Shown here: positions 9,271 through 17,201 of the stretch, piece after piece | How the letters are laid out: every line of letters begins with the position of its first letter | How positions within the stretch are numbered: position 1 is the stretch's first letter | Source of the DNA: Phycisphaerae bacterium | GTDB taxonomy: Bacteria; Planctomycetota; Phycisphaerae; Phycisphaerales; SM1A02 | Assembly (NCBI GenBank): GCA_002862305.1 | Contig: PKCS01000069.1 | Coordinates: 1 to 49,632, forward strand | Length of the DNA: 49,632 bases | Reading direction: 5' to 3' | Notes under the pieces: generated by a model | Told to the model about the DNA's origin: nothing | Database searches by the model: none | What the model saw: the letters and a program-made list of their open reading frames with translations, nothing else | Program-made: the position numbers and the translations under genes

Positions 9271-9291
9271 TCCGCCCGGTCGATCCCCGGC

Positions 9292-9957
9292 TCAGCCTCC
9301 GGTCGTCCGCGTCGAGTCCTCCTCGGGACGCCACCAACCCTGCCTCCTTGCTTCCGGGTCCCGGCGGCTTTCCGCCTGGGGTTCGGCGTAGGGTCCGTGC
9401 TCGGGGTCGTTGAGGAGCAGGGCGTAGCCGGAAGGCCACACCCTCGGCCGTGATTCCAGCCGCTGTCCGCCCGGTCGGCTGCATGCAGCGCTCCACCGGG
9501 CCTCGTCGAGCACCAGCCTCGTCTCGGCCACCGCTCCACCCAGGATCATCGCCGACAGGAAGATCAGCACGAAGTGAAGGAAGATCCTTCCTCGCATCCT
9601 CCATTCCGGCGGTTCCCTGAACGGCACCCCGCATTCCGGGCAGTTCCCCCGGACCTGTTCCCCGACCCCCGGGTACCCGCAGCCGGGGCACTCCCCCCGC
9701 TTGAAACGCCGGCTGGGTCGCACGTGCTGGTGGAAGATCGTCGCCACGTTGGTGATCGGGGCCAGCCACAGCACGAAGCATCCCAGGGCGAGCACCGCCA
9801 GCATGCTCTTGAAGCAGGTCATGGGATCGAACCCGAAGGTCCCGAACAGGGGGCGCACCAGCGCATAGACCAGGAAGCAGTACACGCTGAGCAGGACCAG
9901 CAGCAGGCCCTGGACCAGGATCCTGGTCCGTACGGGGGTGACCACCTCGGGGTTCAC
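9292..9957 (-). CDS. Membrane protein with CxxC...CxxC zinc ribbon
   Basis: I do not recognise a named family. With the GTG start at 9957 it is 221 aa. Helices lie at about 13-34, 51-70 and 124-145. Between the second and third is a zinc-ribbon-like knuckle with Cys 90, 93, 106 and 109 (CPGCGYPG ... CPECG). The C-terminal tail is polar and Arg-rich. The GTG is chosen because it overlaps the UbiD stop as GTGA (9954-9957), the coupling pattern used elsewhere in this window; an ATG at 9999 in the same frame is the alternative. Small zinc-ribbon membrane proteins of this shape are common and uncharacterised in planctomycetes. Confidence 0.65.
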   Translation of the reverse strand: MNPEVVTPVRTRILVQGLLLVLLSVYCFLVYALVRPLFGTFGFDPMTCFKSMLAVLALGCFVLWLAPITNVATIFHQHVRPSRRFKRGECPGCGYPGVGEQVRGNCPECGVPFREPPEWRMRGRIFLHFVLIFLSAMILGGAVAETRLVLDEARWSAACSRPGGQRLESRPRVWPSGYALLLNDPEHGPYAEPQAESRRDPEARRQGWWRPEEDSTRTTGG

Positions 9958-12011
9958 GGGTCGTCCGTCCCGGCCACCGGCAGTCCGTACTCGTGCCATC
10001 GAGCGTCCACCAGGTTCCGGGTCTCCTCATCCATCTCGAGGTAGGGGGCGAAGTCCCTGATCGCGGCCCCGCACGGTCTCCGGCCGGGAGCCTTGGTGGT
10101 GGCATCGAAGGCGATCCGTCGCTGGCCGGTCGACCCGTCGAAGAACGAATCGCCCCCCGGATCCGCGCAGGACATCCAGTTGAAGAGCACTCGGTCGAAG
10201 TCGTCGAGATCGGTCTCCGAATCGACCACCAGGACCATGTCCGCGGCGCTCGATTCCTGCCCCACCGCACTCCAGGCCGCCTGCACCCTGGCCCGGATCG
10301 TCTCCGCTTCGGTTCCGGGCTCCATGCCCAGCACCAGCAGTCGTCCCGCACCCCACTCGGGGAGGTGCCATCCGTCCCCCAGTCCGGTTGCAAGTCGTTC
10401 CCGGGCCGCCTCGTGCATCCCCTCGTCGTCCACCCTCGGAGGAAGCAGCGTCCGGCCGTCGATCCCGTCCCCGTCGATCTTGGTCGTCGCGTCGAAGCCG
10501 ATCTTCGTCCCCGCGCCCAGCTGCGGTGCCGCCTGGTCCAGGATGTCCAGGGGGCCGTTCACGAACTCGATGTCCCTGCGGAAGTCGCACTTCGTGAGCA
10601 TGGTCCGGAAGAGCGCCTTCTCGTCGTGGACGTCGGTCTCCTCGTCGACCACGATGATCGCCTTGGTCCATGCCATCTGCCCGGCGCCCCAGATGGAGTG
10701 CATCACCCGCCGCCCCTGCAGTCCGTAGGCCTTCTTGATCCGCAGCGCCGCGCAGTTGTGGAAGCAACCGAACATCGGCAGGTGGTAGTCGTCGACGTCG
10801 TGCACGATGGTCTTGAGCAGCGGGAGGAAGATCCGTTCCGTCGCCTTGCCGAGGTAGTAGTCCTCCATCGGCGGGGGGCCGACGATCGTGGTCGGGTAGA
10901 CCGCGTTCGCCCGGTGGGTGATCGCGGTCACCTCCACGATCGGATATCGATCGGGCAGCGAGTAGAACCCGGTGTGGTCCCCGAAGGGTCCCTCGAAGAC
11001 CGCCCCGGGGCCGAGCGGTTCGGAACTGGTCCGCGGGTCCCATCCGATCGGACCGCATTCCGTCGAGACCCAGCCCTCGATCACGATCTCGCTGTTGGCG
11101 GGCACCCGGATCGGTACCGTCTTGCCCCGCACCAGCGGGATCCCCCGGCCGTTCAGGTAGCCGGCCATCAGCAGCTCGGAGATCCCCGGGGGCAGGGGAG
11201 CGGTGGCCGCGTAGGGCAGGATCGACTCCCCACCCAGGCAGATCGCGATGGGCATCCGCTTCCCGGCCTTCTTCCAGCTCCTCCAGTGGGAGGCCCCGTC
11301 GTGGTGGATGTGCCAGTGCATGGCGAGGTGGGTCTCGTCGATCAGCTGGGACCGATACATGCCGATGTTGTGGCTGGGCGGCTTTGGTGACTCCGCATCG
11401 TCGGCGTGGACGGTGTGCATGCCGGCCAGGGTGATGTACCGACCGAGTCCGGGGCCGGTCCCCGCCTCGTCGCTGCTCATCGGGTAGCCCACCGCCTGCG
11501 GGTCGCCGTCCAGCGGCCAGCACTTCAGGATGCCCAGCCGGGTGAGGTCGACCTCCCCGCGCTCGGCGAGCTTGACCACCTCCTGGCAGGGGCCGCTGCG
11601 CACGGTGCGGGGTGGTATGCGAAGCAGCGGCAGGAACTCCCGGGCCTTGGAGACCAGCTCCCCGAGCGAGCGAGGAGGCTGGGGCGTGGTCAGGGAGGCG
11701 ATTCGCCTGGCGATCGACTCGTAGTCGTCCCCGAACGCGAGCTCCATCCGGTGGTAGCTCCCCCACAGGTTGATCGCCACGGGGAAGTCGCTGCCCTGGA
11801 CGTTCTCGAACAGGAGGGCCCGGCCCCCGAGAGCCGCATGGTCCGGATCGAACGCCCGGGCGGTCTCGCTCACCCTGGGAGCGGGACCCTTGCTCACCCG
11901 GTCGGTGATCTCGGTGATCTCGAGCAGGGGCGACACCTCGGCGGAGATCCGCTGCAGTTCCCCCGCCGATTCCAGCGCGTCTATGAATGATCCCAGGGAG
12001 GAGAAGGTCAT
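9954..12011 (-). CDS. UbiD-family prenylated-FMN decarboxylase, menaquinone (futalosine pathway) type
   Basis: This 685-aa protein begins MTFSSLGSFIDALES. UbiD enzymes use prenylated FMN to decarboxylate aromatic or unsaturated acids. Recognisable parts are the N-terminal INLWGSYHRM, the central EGPFGDHTGFY and TTIVGPPPMEDYYLGKAT, and the IVVDEE...DV segment. The size and the EGPFGDHTGFYS/MEDYYLG blocks resemble the long UbiD group annotated as menaquinone biosynthesis decarboxylase of the futalosine route. A different aromatic acid substrate cannot be excluded. No mqn genes or UbiX flavin prenyltransferase are visible nearby. There is no Shine-Dalgarno; instead TACCCT ends 8 nt before the ATG, suggesting a leaderless message. 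The downstream zinc-ribbon gene overlaps by four bases. Confidence 0.8.
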   Translation of the reverse strand: MTFSSLGSFIDALESAGELQRISAEVSPLLEITEITDRVSKGPAPRVSETARAFDPDHAALGGRALLFENVQGSDFPVAINLWGSYHRMELAFGDDYESIARRIASLTTPQPPRSLGELVSKAREFLPLLRIPPRTVRSGPCQEVVKLAERGEVDLTRLGILKCWPLDGDPQAVGYPMSSDEAGTGPGLGRYITLAGMHTVHADDAESPKPPSHNIGMYRSQLIDETHLAMHWHIHHDGASHWRSWKKAGKRMPIAICLGGESILPYAATAPLPPGISELLMAGYLNGRGIPLVRGKTVPIRVPANSEIVIEGWVSTECGPIGWDPRTSSEPLGPGAVFEGPFGDHTGFYSLPDRYPIVEVTAITHRANAVYPTTIVGPPPMEDYYLGKATERIFLPLLKTIVHDVDDYHLPMFGCFHNCAALRIKKAYGLQGRRVMHSIWGAGQMAWTKAIIVVDEETDVHDEKALFRTMLTKCDFRRDIEFVNGPLDILDQAAPQLGAGTKIGFDATTKIDGDGIDGRTLLPPRVDDEGMHEAARERLATGLGDGWHLPEWGAGRLLVLGMEPGTEAETIRARVQAAWSAVGQESSAADMVLVVDSETDLDDFDRVLFNWMSCADPGGDSFFDGSTGQRRIAFDATTKAPGRRPCGAAIRDFAPYLEMDEETRNLVDARWHEYGLPVAGTDDP

Positions 12012-12115
12012 GGCCCTGAAGGGTAGCGCCCGGTGCCGGAAATTGGTCGAGAACTTGCCCAAGTACTTTGCAGGTATCCTGCGGAAGTCCATCCCTCAAG
12101 AAGGACCCGATCCGC

Positions 12116-13147
12116 ATGGTCTCAGATTCACCCTCAATCGATCTCAGCGAGGTCTCCAAGACCTATCGTGGCAGGGTGCATGCCTTGAGGTCGGTCTCCC
12201 TCCAGGTCCATCCGGGGGAGATCTTCGGCCTGCTCGGGCCGAACGGCGCGGGCAAGAGCACCCTGGTGAAGATCATGATGACCGTGGTCCGCCCGACCTC
12301 GGCCCGGGGCACCGTCCTGGGCAGGCCCGTGGGGCACAAGCCGACCCTCGCCCGGGTCGGCTACCTCCCCGAGCACCACCGGTTCCCGCAGTGGCTGACC
12401 GGCCGCCAGGCGATCGAGTTCGCCGGGGCGATGTGCAGGATGCCTCGGCGCCTCCGTCGTCGCCGGGCCTCCGAGCTCCTCGACCTGGTCAACATGACGG
12501 AATGGTCGTCGCGTCGGCTCGGCACCTACTCCAAGGGAATGCAGCAGCGGATCGGTCTCGCCACCTCGATGATCAACGACCCCGAGCTGATCCTCCTCGA
12601 CGAACCCACCGACGGGGTCGATCCCGTCGGCCGCAAGGAGATCCGCGAGGTCCTGGTCCGGATGCGCGACGAGGGGCGGAGCGTCCTCGTGAACAGCCAC
12701 ATCCTCTCCGAGCTCGAGGGTTTCTGCAGCAGGGTCGCGATCCTCCTCCAGGGTTCGGTGGTCCGACAGGGCACCGTCGATTCGCTCACGCGGGAGAGCT
12801 GCCGTCACGAGATCACCGTGCAGGAATCCCCCCAACGCATCGGCGTCATCGACGGCACCTCCATCGCGCCGGCCTCCGACGGGGCCTCCAGGCTGACCCT
12901 GAACACCATGGACCCCCGGGAGGTCCAGCCGGTGATCGACCAGCTTCGTTCCCGCGGGCTCACCATCCTCGAGGTCGTGCAGGCCCGCGATTCGCTCGAG
13001 GATCTCTTCATGAATTCGGTGACCGATGCCTCGACGGGCCAGGCGCCTCGTCCCGGGGCGGCCTCGCCGATCCCGTCCCCTCCTCCGCCTCCTCCGCCTC
13101 CTCCGCCGAGCGACGGCGATCCAGCGGGAAGGAGCGGTTCGTCATGA
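12116..13147 (+). CDS. ABC transporter ATP-binding protein with polyproline tail
   Basis: This 343-aa ATPase powers the permease encoded immediately downstream. Walker A GPNGAGKST is at 41-49, the signature loop YSKGMQQ at 138-144, Walker B LILLDEPTDGVDP at 158-170 and the H-loop His at 195. The domain belongs to the exporter/gliding-NatA type. After residue ~300 comes a low-complexity tail with ten consecutive prolines. Its stop overlaps the permease start as ATGA (13144-13147). The ATG has AAGGA 10 nt upstream. A -10-like TATCCT (12075-12080) sits in the 104-bp gap shared with the divergent ubiD gene. Confidence 0.88.
   Translation: MVSDSPSIDLSEVSKTYRGRVHALRSVSLQVHPGEIFGLLGPNGAGKSTLVKIMMTVVRPTSARGTVLGRPVGHKPTLARVGYLPEHHRFPQWLTGRQAIEFAGAMCRMPRRLRRRRASELLDLVNMTEWSSRRLGTYSKGMQQRIGLATSMINDPELILLDEPTDGVDPVGRKEIREVLVRMRDEGRSVLVNSHILSELEGFCSRVAILLQGSVVRQGTVDSLTRESCRHEITVQESPQRIGVIDGTSIAPASDGASRLTLNTMDPREVQPVIDQLRSRGLTILEVVQARDSLEDLFMNSVTDASTGQAPRPGAASPIPSPPPPPPPPPPSDGDPAGRSGSS
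13079..13108 (+). repeat. Triplet-rich CCTCCTCCG repeat encoding Pro10
   Basis: Three tandem copies of the 9-bp unit CCTCCTCCG plus a final CCG encode ten prolines at the end of the ABC ATPase, about 36 bp before the permease start codon. Polyproline runs stall ribosomes and need EF-P (established knowledge). Confidence 0.9.
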
Positions 13148-14211
13148 TCCAGACCCTGGCCCTGCTCCATGCCGCCTACCGGGAGCTGAACGCCCGCAAG
13201 CTCTTCTGGATCACCCTCGGGCTCTCCGGGCTCGTGATCGCGGCGATGGCCTCCATCGGGCTGAACGAGCAGGGTCTGAGCGTCCTCTGGTGGCAGTTCG
13301 ACCTCGCGTTGCTCAACACCCAGTTCATGCCGGTCGATGTCTTCTACAAGATGATCTTCGCGGAGCTGGTGGTTCCCTACTGGCTGGCCTGGATCGCCAC
13401 CATCCTCGGCCTGGTCTCGACCTCCTCGATCTTCCCGGACATGGTCAGTGGCGGGTCCATCGACGTGCTGCTCTCGAAGCCGATCAGTCGGTCGAGGCTC
13501 TTCCTCACCCGCTACCTCACCGGACTGCTGTTCATGACCCTCCAGGTGACGGTCTTCGCGACCCTGGCCTTCCTGGTGATCGGGCTCCGAGGCGGCGCGT
13601 GGGAGCCATGGATCTTCATCACCATCCCCCTGGTGGTGCTCTTCTTCTCCTACCTGTTCTGCTTCTGCGCGGTGATGGGGCTTCTCACCCGGTCGACCAT
13701 CGCCTCGCTCCTGCTGACCCTGCTCTTCTGGTTCTTCATCTTCGGGGTCAACTCCGCCGAGGGCATCACCCTCGCGGGCTCGACCGCGACCGAGATCTCC
13801 GCGGAACAGTCGCGCTCGGACCTGGAGGAGGCCGAGGAGGCCGGGGACCCGATCGAGGTGACCGGCCCGCTGTCCGAGCGTCTCGACCGCGACGAGGAGA
13901 ACCTCGCCACCTGGCGCCTCACCAACTCGGTGTTCTACGGGATCAAGGCGGCCCTGCCGAAGACCGACGAGACCATCGAGCTGCTGGCGAGGCTGCTCCG
14001 CGACAACGCGGGAATGGAGGTCGAGGACGATCGCGAGAGTCGCGGCCGCCTGTTCGGCGTGAGCCAGCGGATCAGCATGCGCGAGTTCGAGAAGCGGATC
14101 CAGTCCAAGCGTGATGCGCGGGGCTACTTCTGGATCATCGGCACCAGCCTGATCTTCGAGTCCCTGGTCCTCCTCTTCGCCTGCTGGCGGTTCTCCCGCC
14201 GCGACTTCTGA
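13144..14211 (+). CDS. ABC transporter permease (ABC-2 type)
   Basis: This 355-aa membrane protein has about six hydrophobic helices (near 20-38, 68-93, 122-147, 157-180, 186-202 and 328-345). A large acidic extracytoplasmic or loop segment (205-320, with EEAEEAGDP) lies between helices five and six. The motif SIFPDMVSGGSIDVLLSKPISR between helices two and three is typical of ABC-2 export permeases. GGAAGGAG lies just upstream inside the ATPase gene, and the start overlaps the ATPase stop. Substrate unknown. It converges with proC, with eight bases between the stops. Confidence 0.85.
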   Translation: MIQTLALLHAAYRELNARKLFWITLGLSGLVIAAMASIGLNEQGLSVLWWQFDLALLNTQFMPVDVFYKMIFAELVVPYWLAWIATILGLVSTSSIFPDMVSGGSIDVLLSKPISRSRLFLTRYLTGLLFMTLQVTVFATLAFLVIGLRGGAWEPWIFITIPLVVLFFSYLFCFCAVMGLLTRSTIASLLLTLLFWFFIFGVNSAEGITLAGSTATEISAEQSRSDLEEAEEAGDPIEVTGPLSERLDRDEENLATWRLTNSVFYGIKAALPKTDETIELLARLLRDNAGMEVEDDRESRGRLFGVSQRISMREFEKRIQSKRDARGYFWIIGTSLIFESLVLLFACWRFSRRDF

Positions 14212-14219
14212 GCCCGGGC

Positions 14220-15023
14220 TCAGCCCCTGCCGAGCTCCTCGCTGCGTTCGCGGGCGGCCCGTACCGCCGTGCTCATGGCCTCCCGGATCGCGCCCGCCTC
14301 CAGACGTTCGATGCCCGCCGCGGTCGTCCCGCCCTTGCTGGTGACCGTCCCCCGCAACGCCTCGGGATCGCCGTCCCGCCTGAGCAGTTCCGCCGATCCG
14401 TGGACCGTCGAGATCACCAGCTCCCGGGCGACCGCGGGATCGAGTCCGTTCTCGATCGCGGCCTCGATCCAGGCTTCGGCGAGCAGGAACAGGTATGCAG
14501 GTCCCGAACCGCTGACCGCGGTGACCGCGTGCAGTTCGGATTCACCGACCTCGACGACCCGACCCACCGTTCCCATGAGCTGGATCGCCTCACGCAGGTC
14601 ATCCCGTCCCGCGTGGGCTCCGATCGCCACCGCGCTGATCCCCGCCCCGACCGCGCACGGGGTGTTGGGCATCGCCCGGACCACCCGGACCCGACCTCCG
14701 AAGGCCCGCGCGATCTCGGACGAATCGATGCCGGCCATCACGCTCAGGACCATGGTCGATTCGTCAAGGGATCCGATCGACTTCGCCGCCTCGGCGAACG
14801 ACTGGGGCTTGACCGCCACCAGCAGGGTCCCGACCCCGGCAAGGTCCCGGGGGGAGTCCGAGACCCGTACGCCTCGTGCACTCCAGTGATCCCTCCGTTC
14901 CGGAGAGCGTTCCGCCACCAGGACGCCGGACGGTTCGCACAAGCCATTCTCGAGCATCCCTTCGAGGATGGCTCCACCCATGTTTCCACAGCCGAGGAAT
15001 CCGATCGTGTGCTGGTTGGTCAT
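14220..15023 (-). CDS. proC: Pyrroline-5-carboxylate reductase
   Basis: This 267-aa enzyme makes the last step of proline synthesis, NAD(P)H-dependent reduction of pyrroline-5-carboxylate. The Rossmann motif GFLGCGNMGGA starts at residue 8. MPNTPCAVGAG and the substrate-binding block AVSGSGPAYLFLLAEA are present. The C-terminal VTSKGGTTAAGI is the family signature. The length is typical. The ATG at 15023 gives the usual N-terminus; 42 further in-frame codons upstream are not used. It is divergent from accA. Confidence 0.93.
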   Translation of the reverse strand: MTNQHTIGFLGCGNMGGAILEGMLENGLCEPSGVLVAERSPERRDHWSARGVRVSDSPRDLAGVGTLLVAVKPQSFAEAAKSIGSLDESTMVLSVMAGIDSSEIARAFGGRVRVVRAMPNTPCAVGAGISAVAIGAHAGRDDLREAIQLMGTVGRVVEVGESELHAVTAVSGSGPAYLFLLAEAWIEAAIENGLDPAVARELVISTVHGSAELLRRDGDPEALRGTVTSKGGTTAAGIERLEAGAIREAMSTAVRAARERSEELGRG

Positions 15024-15065
15024 CCCGTAAGGCTCGTCCAATCCCCCCAGTTCGTCAAATTCCCA

Positions 15066-15096
15066 TTGGACGTGCTCGAAGCCACCCGAGTACCAT
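15066..15096 (+). promoter_or_regulatory. Possible accA promoter
   Basis: TTGGAC (15066-15071), a 19-nt spacer and TACCAT (15091-15096), about 20 nt before the accA start. The spacer is at the long end of the usual range. Confidence 0.3.
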
Positions 15097-15117
15097 GGGC
15101 CCGGAGCATCCCCGACC

Positions 15118-16095
15118 ATGATGACGCTTGACTTCGAAGAACCCATCATCGAGATCGAGAAGCAGATCTCCTCCCTGAAGGAACGGGACTCCTCCGATCA
15201 GTACGCCGAGGAGATCGCCCAGCTGCAGCAGACCCGCGACCGGGTGATCCAGAAGACCTACGCGTCGCTGTCCCCGTGGCAGACGGTCCGCGTCGCGCGC
15301 CACCCGGAGCGTCCGCAGACCGTCGATTACGTCCGAATGATCTGCCGGGACTTCTGCGAGCTTCACGGAGACCGCCACTTCGGCGATGATCCGGCCATCC
15401 TCTGCGGATTCGCCCGGATCGGGGCGATGAAGGTCCTGGTCGTCGGCCACAACAAGGGCCGGACCACCGCCGAGAAGATCGCCTGTCACTTCGGCTGTGC
15501 GCATCCGGAGGGATACCGCAAGGCCCTGACCAAGATGAGGCTGGCCGAGAAGTTCGGTCTGCCCATCGTCACCTTCGTCGACACCCCCGGCGCCTATCCC
15601 GGTCTCGGGTCCGAACAGCGCGGGCAGGCCGAGGCCGTGGCGATGAACCTGAGGGAGATGAGCCGACTCCGGACCCCGATCGTCTCGATCGTGATCGGCG
15701 AAGGCGGTTCGGGAGGCGCTCTCGGGATCGGCGTGGGCGACCGGGTGGCCATGCTCGAGCATGCCTGGTACTCGGTGATCTCCCCCGAGGGCTGCGCGGC
15801 CATTCTCTGGAAGGAAGCCAACGAGAAGACCAACGAGCTCGCGGCACGGTCGCTCTGCCTGACCGCGCGTGACAACCTCTCCAACGGCCTGATCGACGAC
15901 ATCCTCGACGAGCCGGTGGGGGGGTCCCACCGGGACCCCGCGGGCAGTGCCCGCACCATAGAGACCTGGGTCATCGACCAACTCGGGGAGCTTGCACGGC
16001 TCAATCCCGAGACGCTCATCCGAAGGCGCTTCGACAAGTTCCGGAAGATCGGTGCCGTGACCAGCCGGGCGCTTCCCGCGCCGACCGAATCCTGA
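15118..16095 (+). CDS. accA: Acetyl-CoA carboxylase carboxyltransferase, alpha subunit
   Basis: This 325-aa protein forms the carboxyltransferase with AccD and moves the carboxyl group from biotin to acetyl-CoA, the first step of fatty acid synthesis. The N-terminal helix LDFEEPIIEIEKQISSL is typical of AccA. GDRHFGDDPAI, TPGAYPG and the oxyanion-forming GEGGSGGALGIGVGD follow. Length and order fit a stand-alone AccA. No accD is visible nearby. Two adjacent ATGs (15118, 15121) are possible starts, with GGAG about 11 nt upstream of the first. Confidence 0.95.
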   Translation: MMTLDFEEPIIEIEKQISSLKERDSSDQYAEEIAQLQQTRDRVIQKTYASLSPWQTVRVARHPERPQTVDYVRMICRDFCELHGDRHFGDDPAILCGFARIGAMKVLVVGHNKGRTTAEKIACHFGCAHPEGYRKALTKMRLAEKFGLPIVTFVDTPGAYPGLGSEQRGQAEAVAMNLREMSRLRTPIVSIVIGEGGSGGALGIGVGDRVAMLEHAWYSVISPEGCAAILWKEANEKTNELAARSLCLTARDNLSNGLIDDILDEPVGGSHRDPAGSARTIETWVIDQLGELARLNPETLIRRRFDKFRKIGAVTSRALPAPTES

Positions 16096-16101
16096 TCCCG
16101 T

Positions 16102-16131
16102 TTGACTCTCCACGCGCTGCTCCGGTACGCT
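16102..16131 (+). promoter_or_regulatory. Promoter of the dksA-like/lspA operon
   Basis: TTGACT (16102-16107), an 18-nt spacer and TACGCT (16126-16131). This is the best sigma-70-type match in the window. The predicted transcript starts near 16138 and has a leader of about 74 nt before the GTG start. Confidence 0.6.
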
Positions 16132-16211
16132 TTGCCGGGCACTGCGGCCGTGTCGCGGTCCTCCGATTCGACGCCCGATCAAGCAGCCTTTCCTTTCAAG
16201 GTGACACGCCT

Positions 16212-17201
16212 GTGGCAAAGAAAAAGACCTCGAGCAAGAAGACCCGATCGAAGAAGGTGACCAAGAAGTCCACCAGGAAGGTGGCCAAGAAGACCACCAG
16301 GAAGGCGGCGAAGAAGACCGCCAAGAAGACCGCCAAGAAGACCGCCAAGAAGACGACCAAGAAGACGACCAAGAAGACGACGAAGAAGACCGCCAAGAAG
16401 GCCGCCAAGAAGGCGACCAAGAAGACCGCCAAGAAGACCACCAAGAAGACGGCCAAGAAGGCGACCAAGAAGGCGACCAAGAAGACGGCCAAGAAGACGG
16501 CCAAGAAGACTGCCAAGAAGACGACCAAGAAGGCCGCCAAGAAGACGGCCAAGAAAGCCGCCAAGAAAGCCACCAAGAAGGTGGTCAAGAAGACGGCCAA
16601 GAAGACGGCCAAGAAGAGCGGCAAGCGAAGCCAGGGATCCTCCAGCAGCCGTTCGGTCGCGGCGGTCGCCGCGGCGGCCGAGCCTGATGCCGCCGGCTAC
16701 GTGATCATCAACGGTCGCAGGGTTCGGATGATCTCCACCAAGGGGCTCACGCTGACCAAGAAGAAGGCGGCTCCCGCCAGCGTCGAGGATGAGACCACCG
16801 AGGTCACCGCACCGATCAAGAAGAAGACGAAGATGCCCAAGAAGGAGCTGGACCAGTACCGGGACCTCCTCCTCCAGGAACGGGCTCGGCTGCTCGGCCT
16901 GGTCCACGGCATCGAGGACGAGGCGCTCCGTTCAAAGGGCGGCAACCTGTCCAACATGCCGCTCCACATGGCGGACGTGGGCACCGATACCTTCGACCAG
17001 GACCTTGCACTGGGCATGGCCGAGACCGAGCGCAAGCTGCTCAACGAGATCAACTCCGCCCTCAAGCGCGTCGAGCAGAAGACCTACGGCATGTGCGAGA
17101 TGACCGGCAAGCCCATCCCCAAGACCAGGCTCAAGGCCAAGCCCTGGGCCCGCTACACCATCGACGCGGCACGAAAGGTTGAGAGCGGCCTGCATTTCTG
17201 A
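16212..17201 (+). CDS. DksA/TraR-family protein with histone-H1-like lysine-rich N-terminus
   Basis: This 329-aa protein has a GTG start preceded by AAGGTGA. Residues 16-139 are 31 tandem tetrads of the form xxKK (TAKK, TTKK, AAKK, ATKK), like the tail of eukaryotic H1 or bacterial histone-H1-like proteins; it should bind DNA or RNA by charge. A linker (140-210) leads to a DksA/YteA-type coiled coil with the acidic tip MADVGTDTFDQDLALGMAETE. The zinc finger is degenerate: of the four cysteines only C295 (YGMCEMTGKPIPK) remains. I recall Cys-poor fingers in other planctomycete and chlamydial members, so this may be normal for the clade. DksA proteins act through the RNA polymerase secondary channel; here that is inference. 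The stop overlaps the lspA start by one base. Confidence 0.85.
   Translation: MAKKKTSSKKTRSKKVTKKSTRKVAKKTTRKAAKKTAKKTAKKTAKKTTKKTTKKTTKKTAKKAAKKATKKTAKKTTKKTAKKATKKATKKTAKKTAKKTAKKTTKKAAKKTAKKAAKKATKKVVKKTAKKTAKKSGKRSQGSSSSRSVAAVAAAAEPDAAGYVIINGRRVRMISTKGLTLTKKKAAPASVEDETTEVTAPIKKKTKMPKKELDQYRDLLLQERARLLGLVHGIEDEALRSKGGNLSNMPLHMADVGTDTFDQDLALGMAETERKLLNEINSALKRVEQKTYGMCEMTGKPIPKTRLKAKPWARYTIDAARKVESGLHF
16257..16628 (+). repeat. Tandem 12-bp repeat coding xxKK tetrads (31 copies)
   Basis: Degenerate 12-bp units close to ACCGCCAAGAAG encode 31 consecutive lysine tetrads. The near-identity of the copies makes copy-number change by slippage likely. On the opposite strand this produces false hydrophobic frames (LAVFLAVFL...). 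Confidence 0.95.

Noticed and set aside
11770-14211. Apparent 813-aa fusion running into the ABC permease
   Set aside because: The first ~450 residues are a shadow of ubiD and the ABC ATPase. The permease has its own GGAAGGAG and ATG at 13144.
16257-16628. CRISPR-like or intergenic tandem array
   Set aside because: The repeat is coding, in frame, has no spacers, and lies inside a gene with a functional C-terminal domain.
16179-16907. Minus-strand frames with striking GRLLGRLLG and FLAVFLAVF repeats resembling membrane proteins
   Set aside because: They are the reverse complement of the xxKK lysine repeat in the dksA-like gene, which has a good promoter, ribosome site and a recognisable C-terminal domain.
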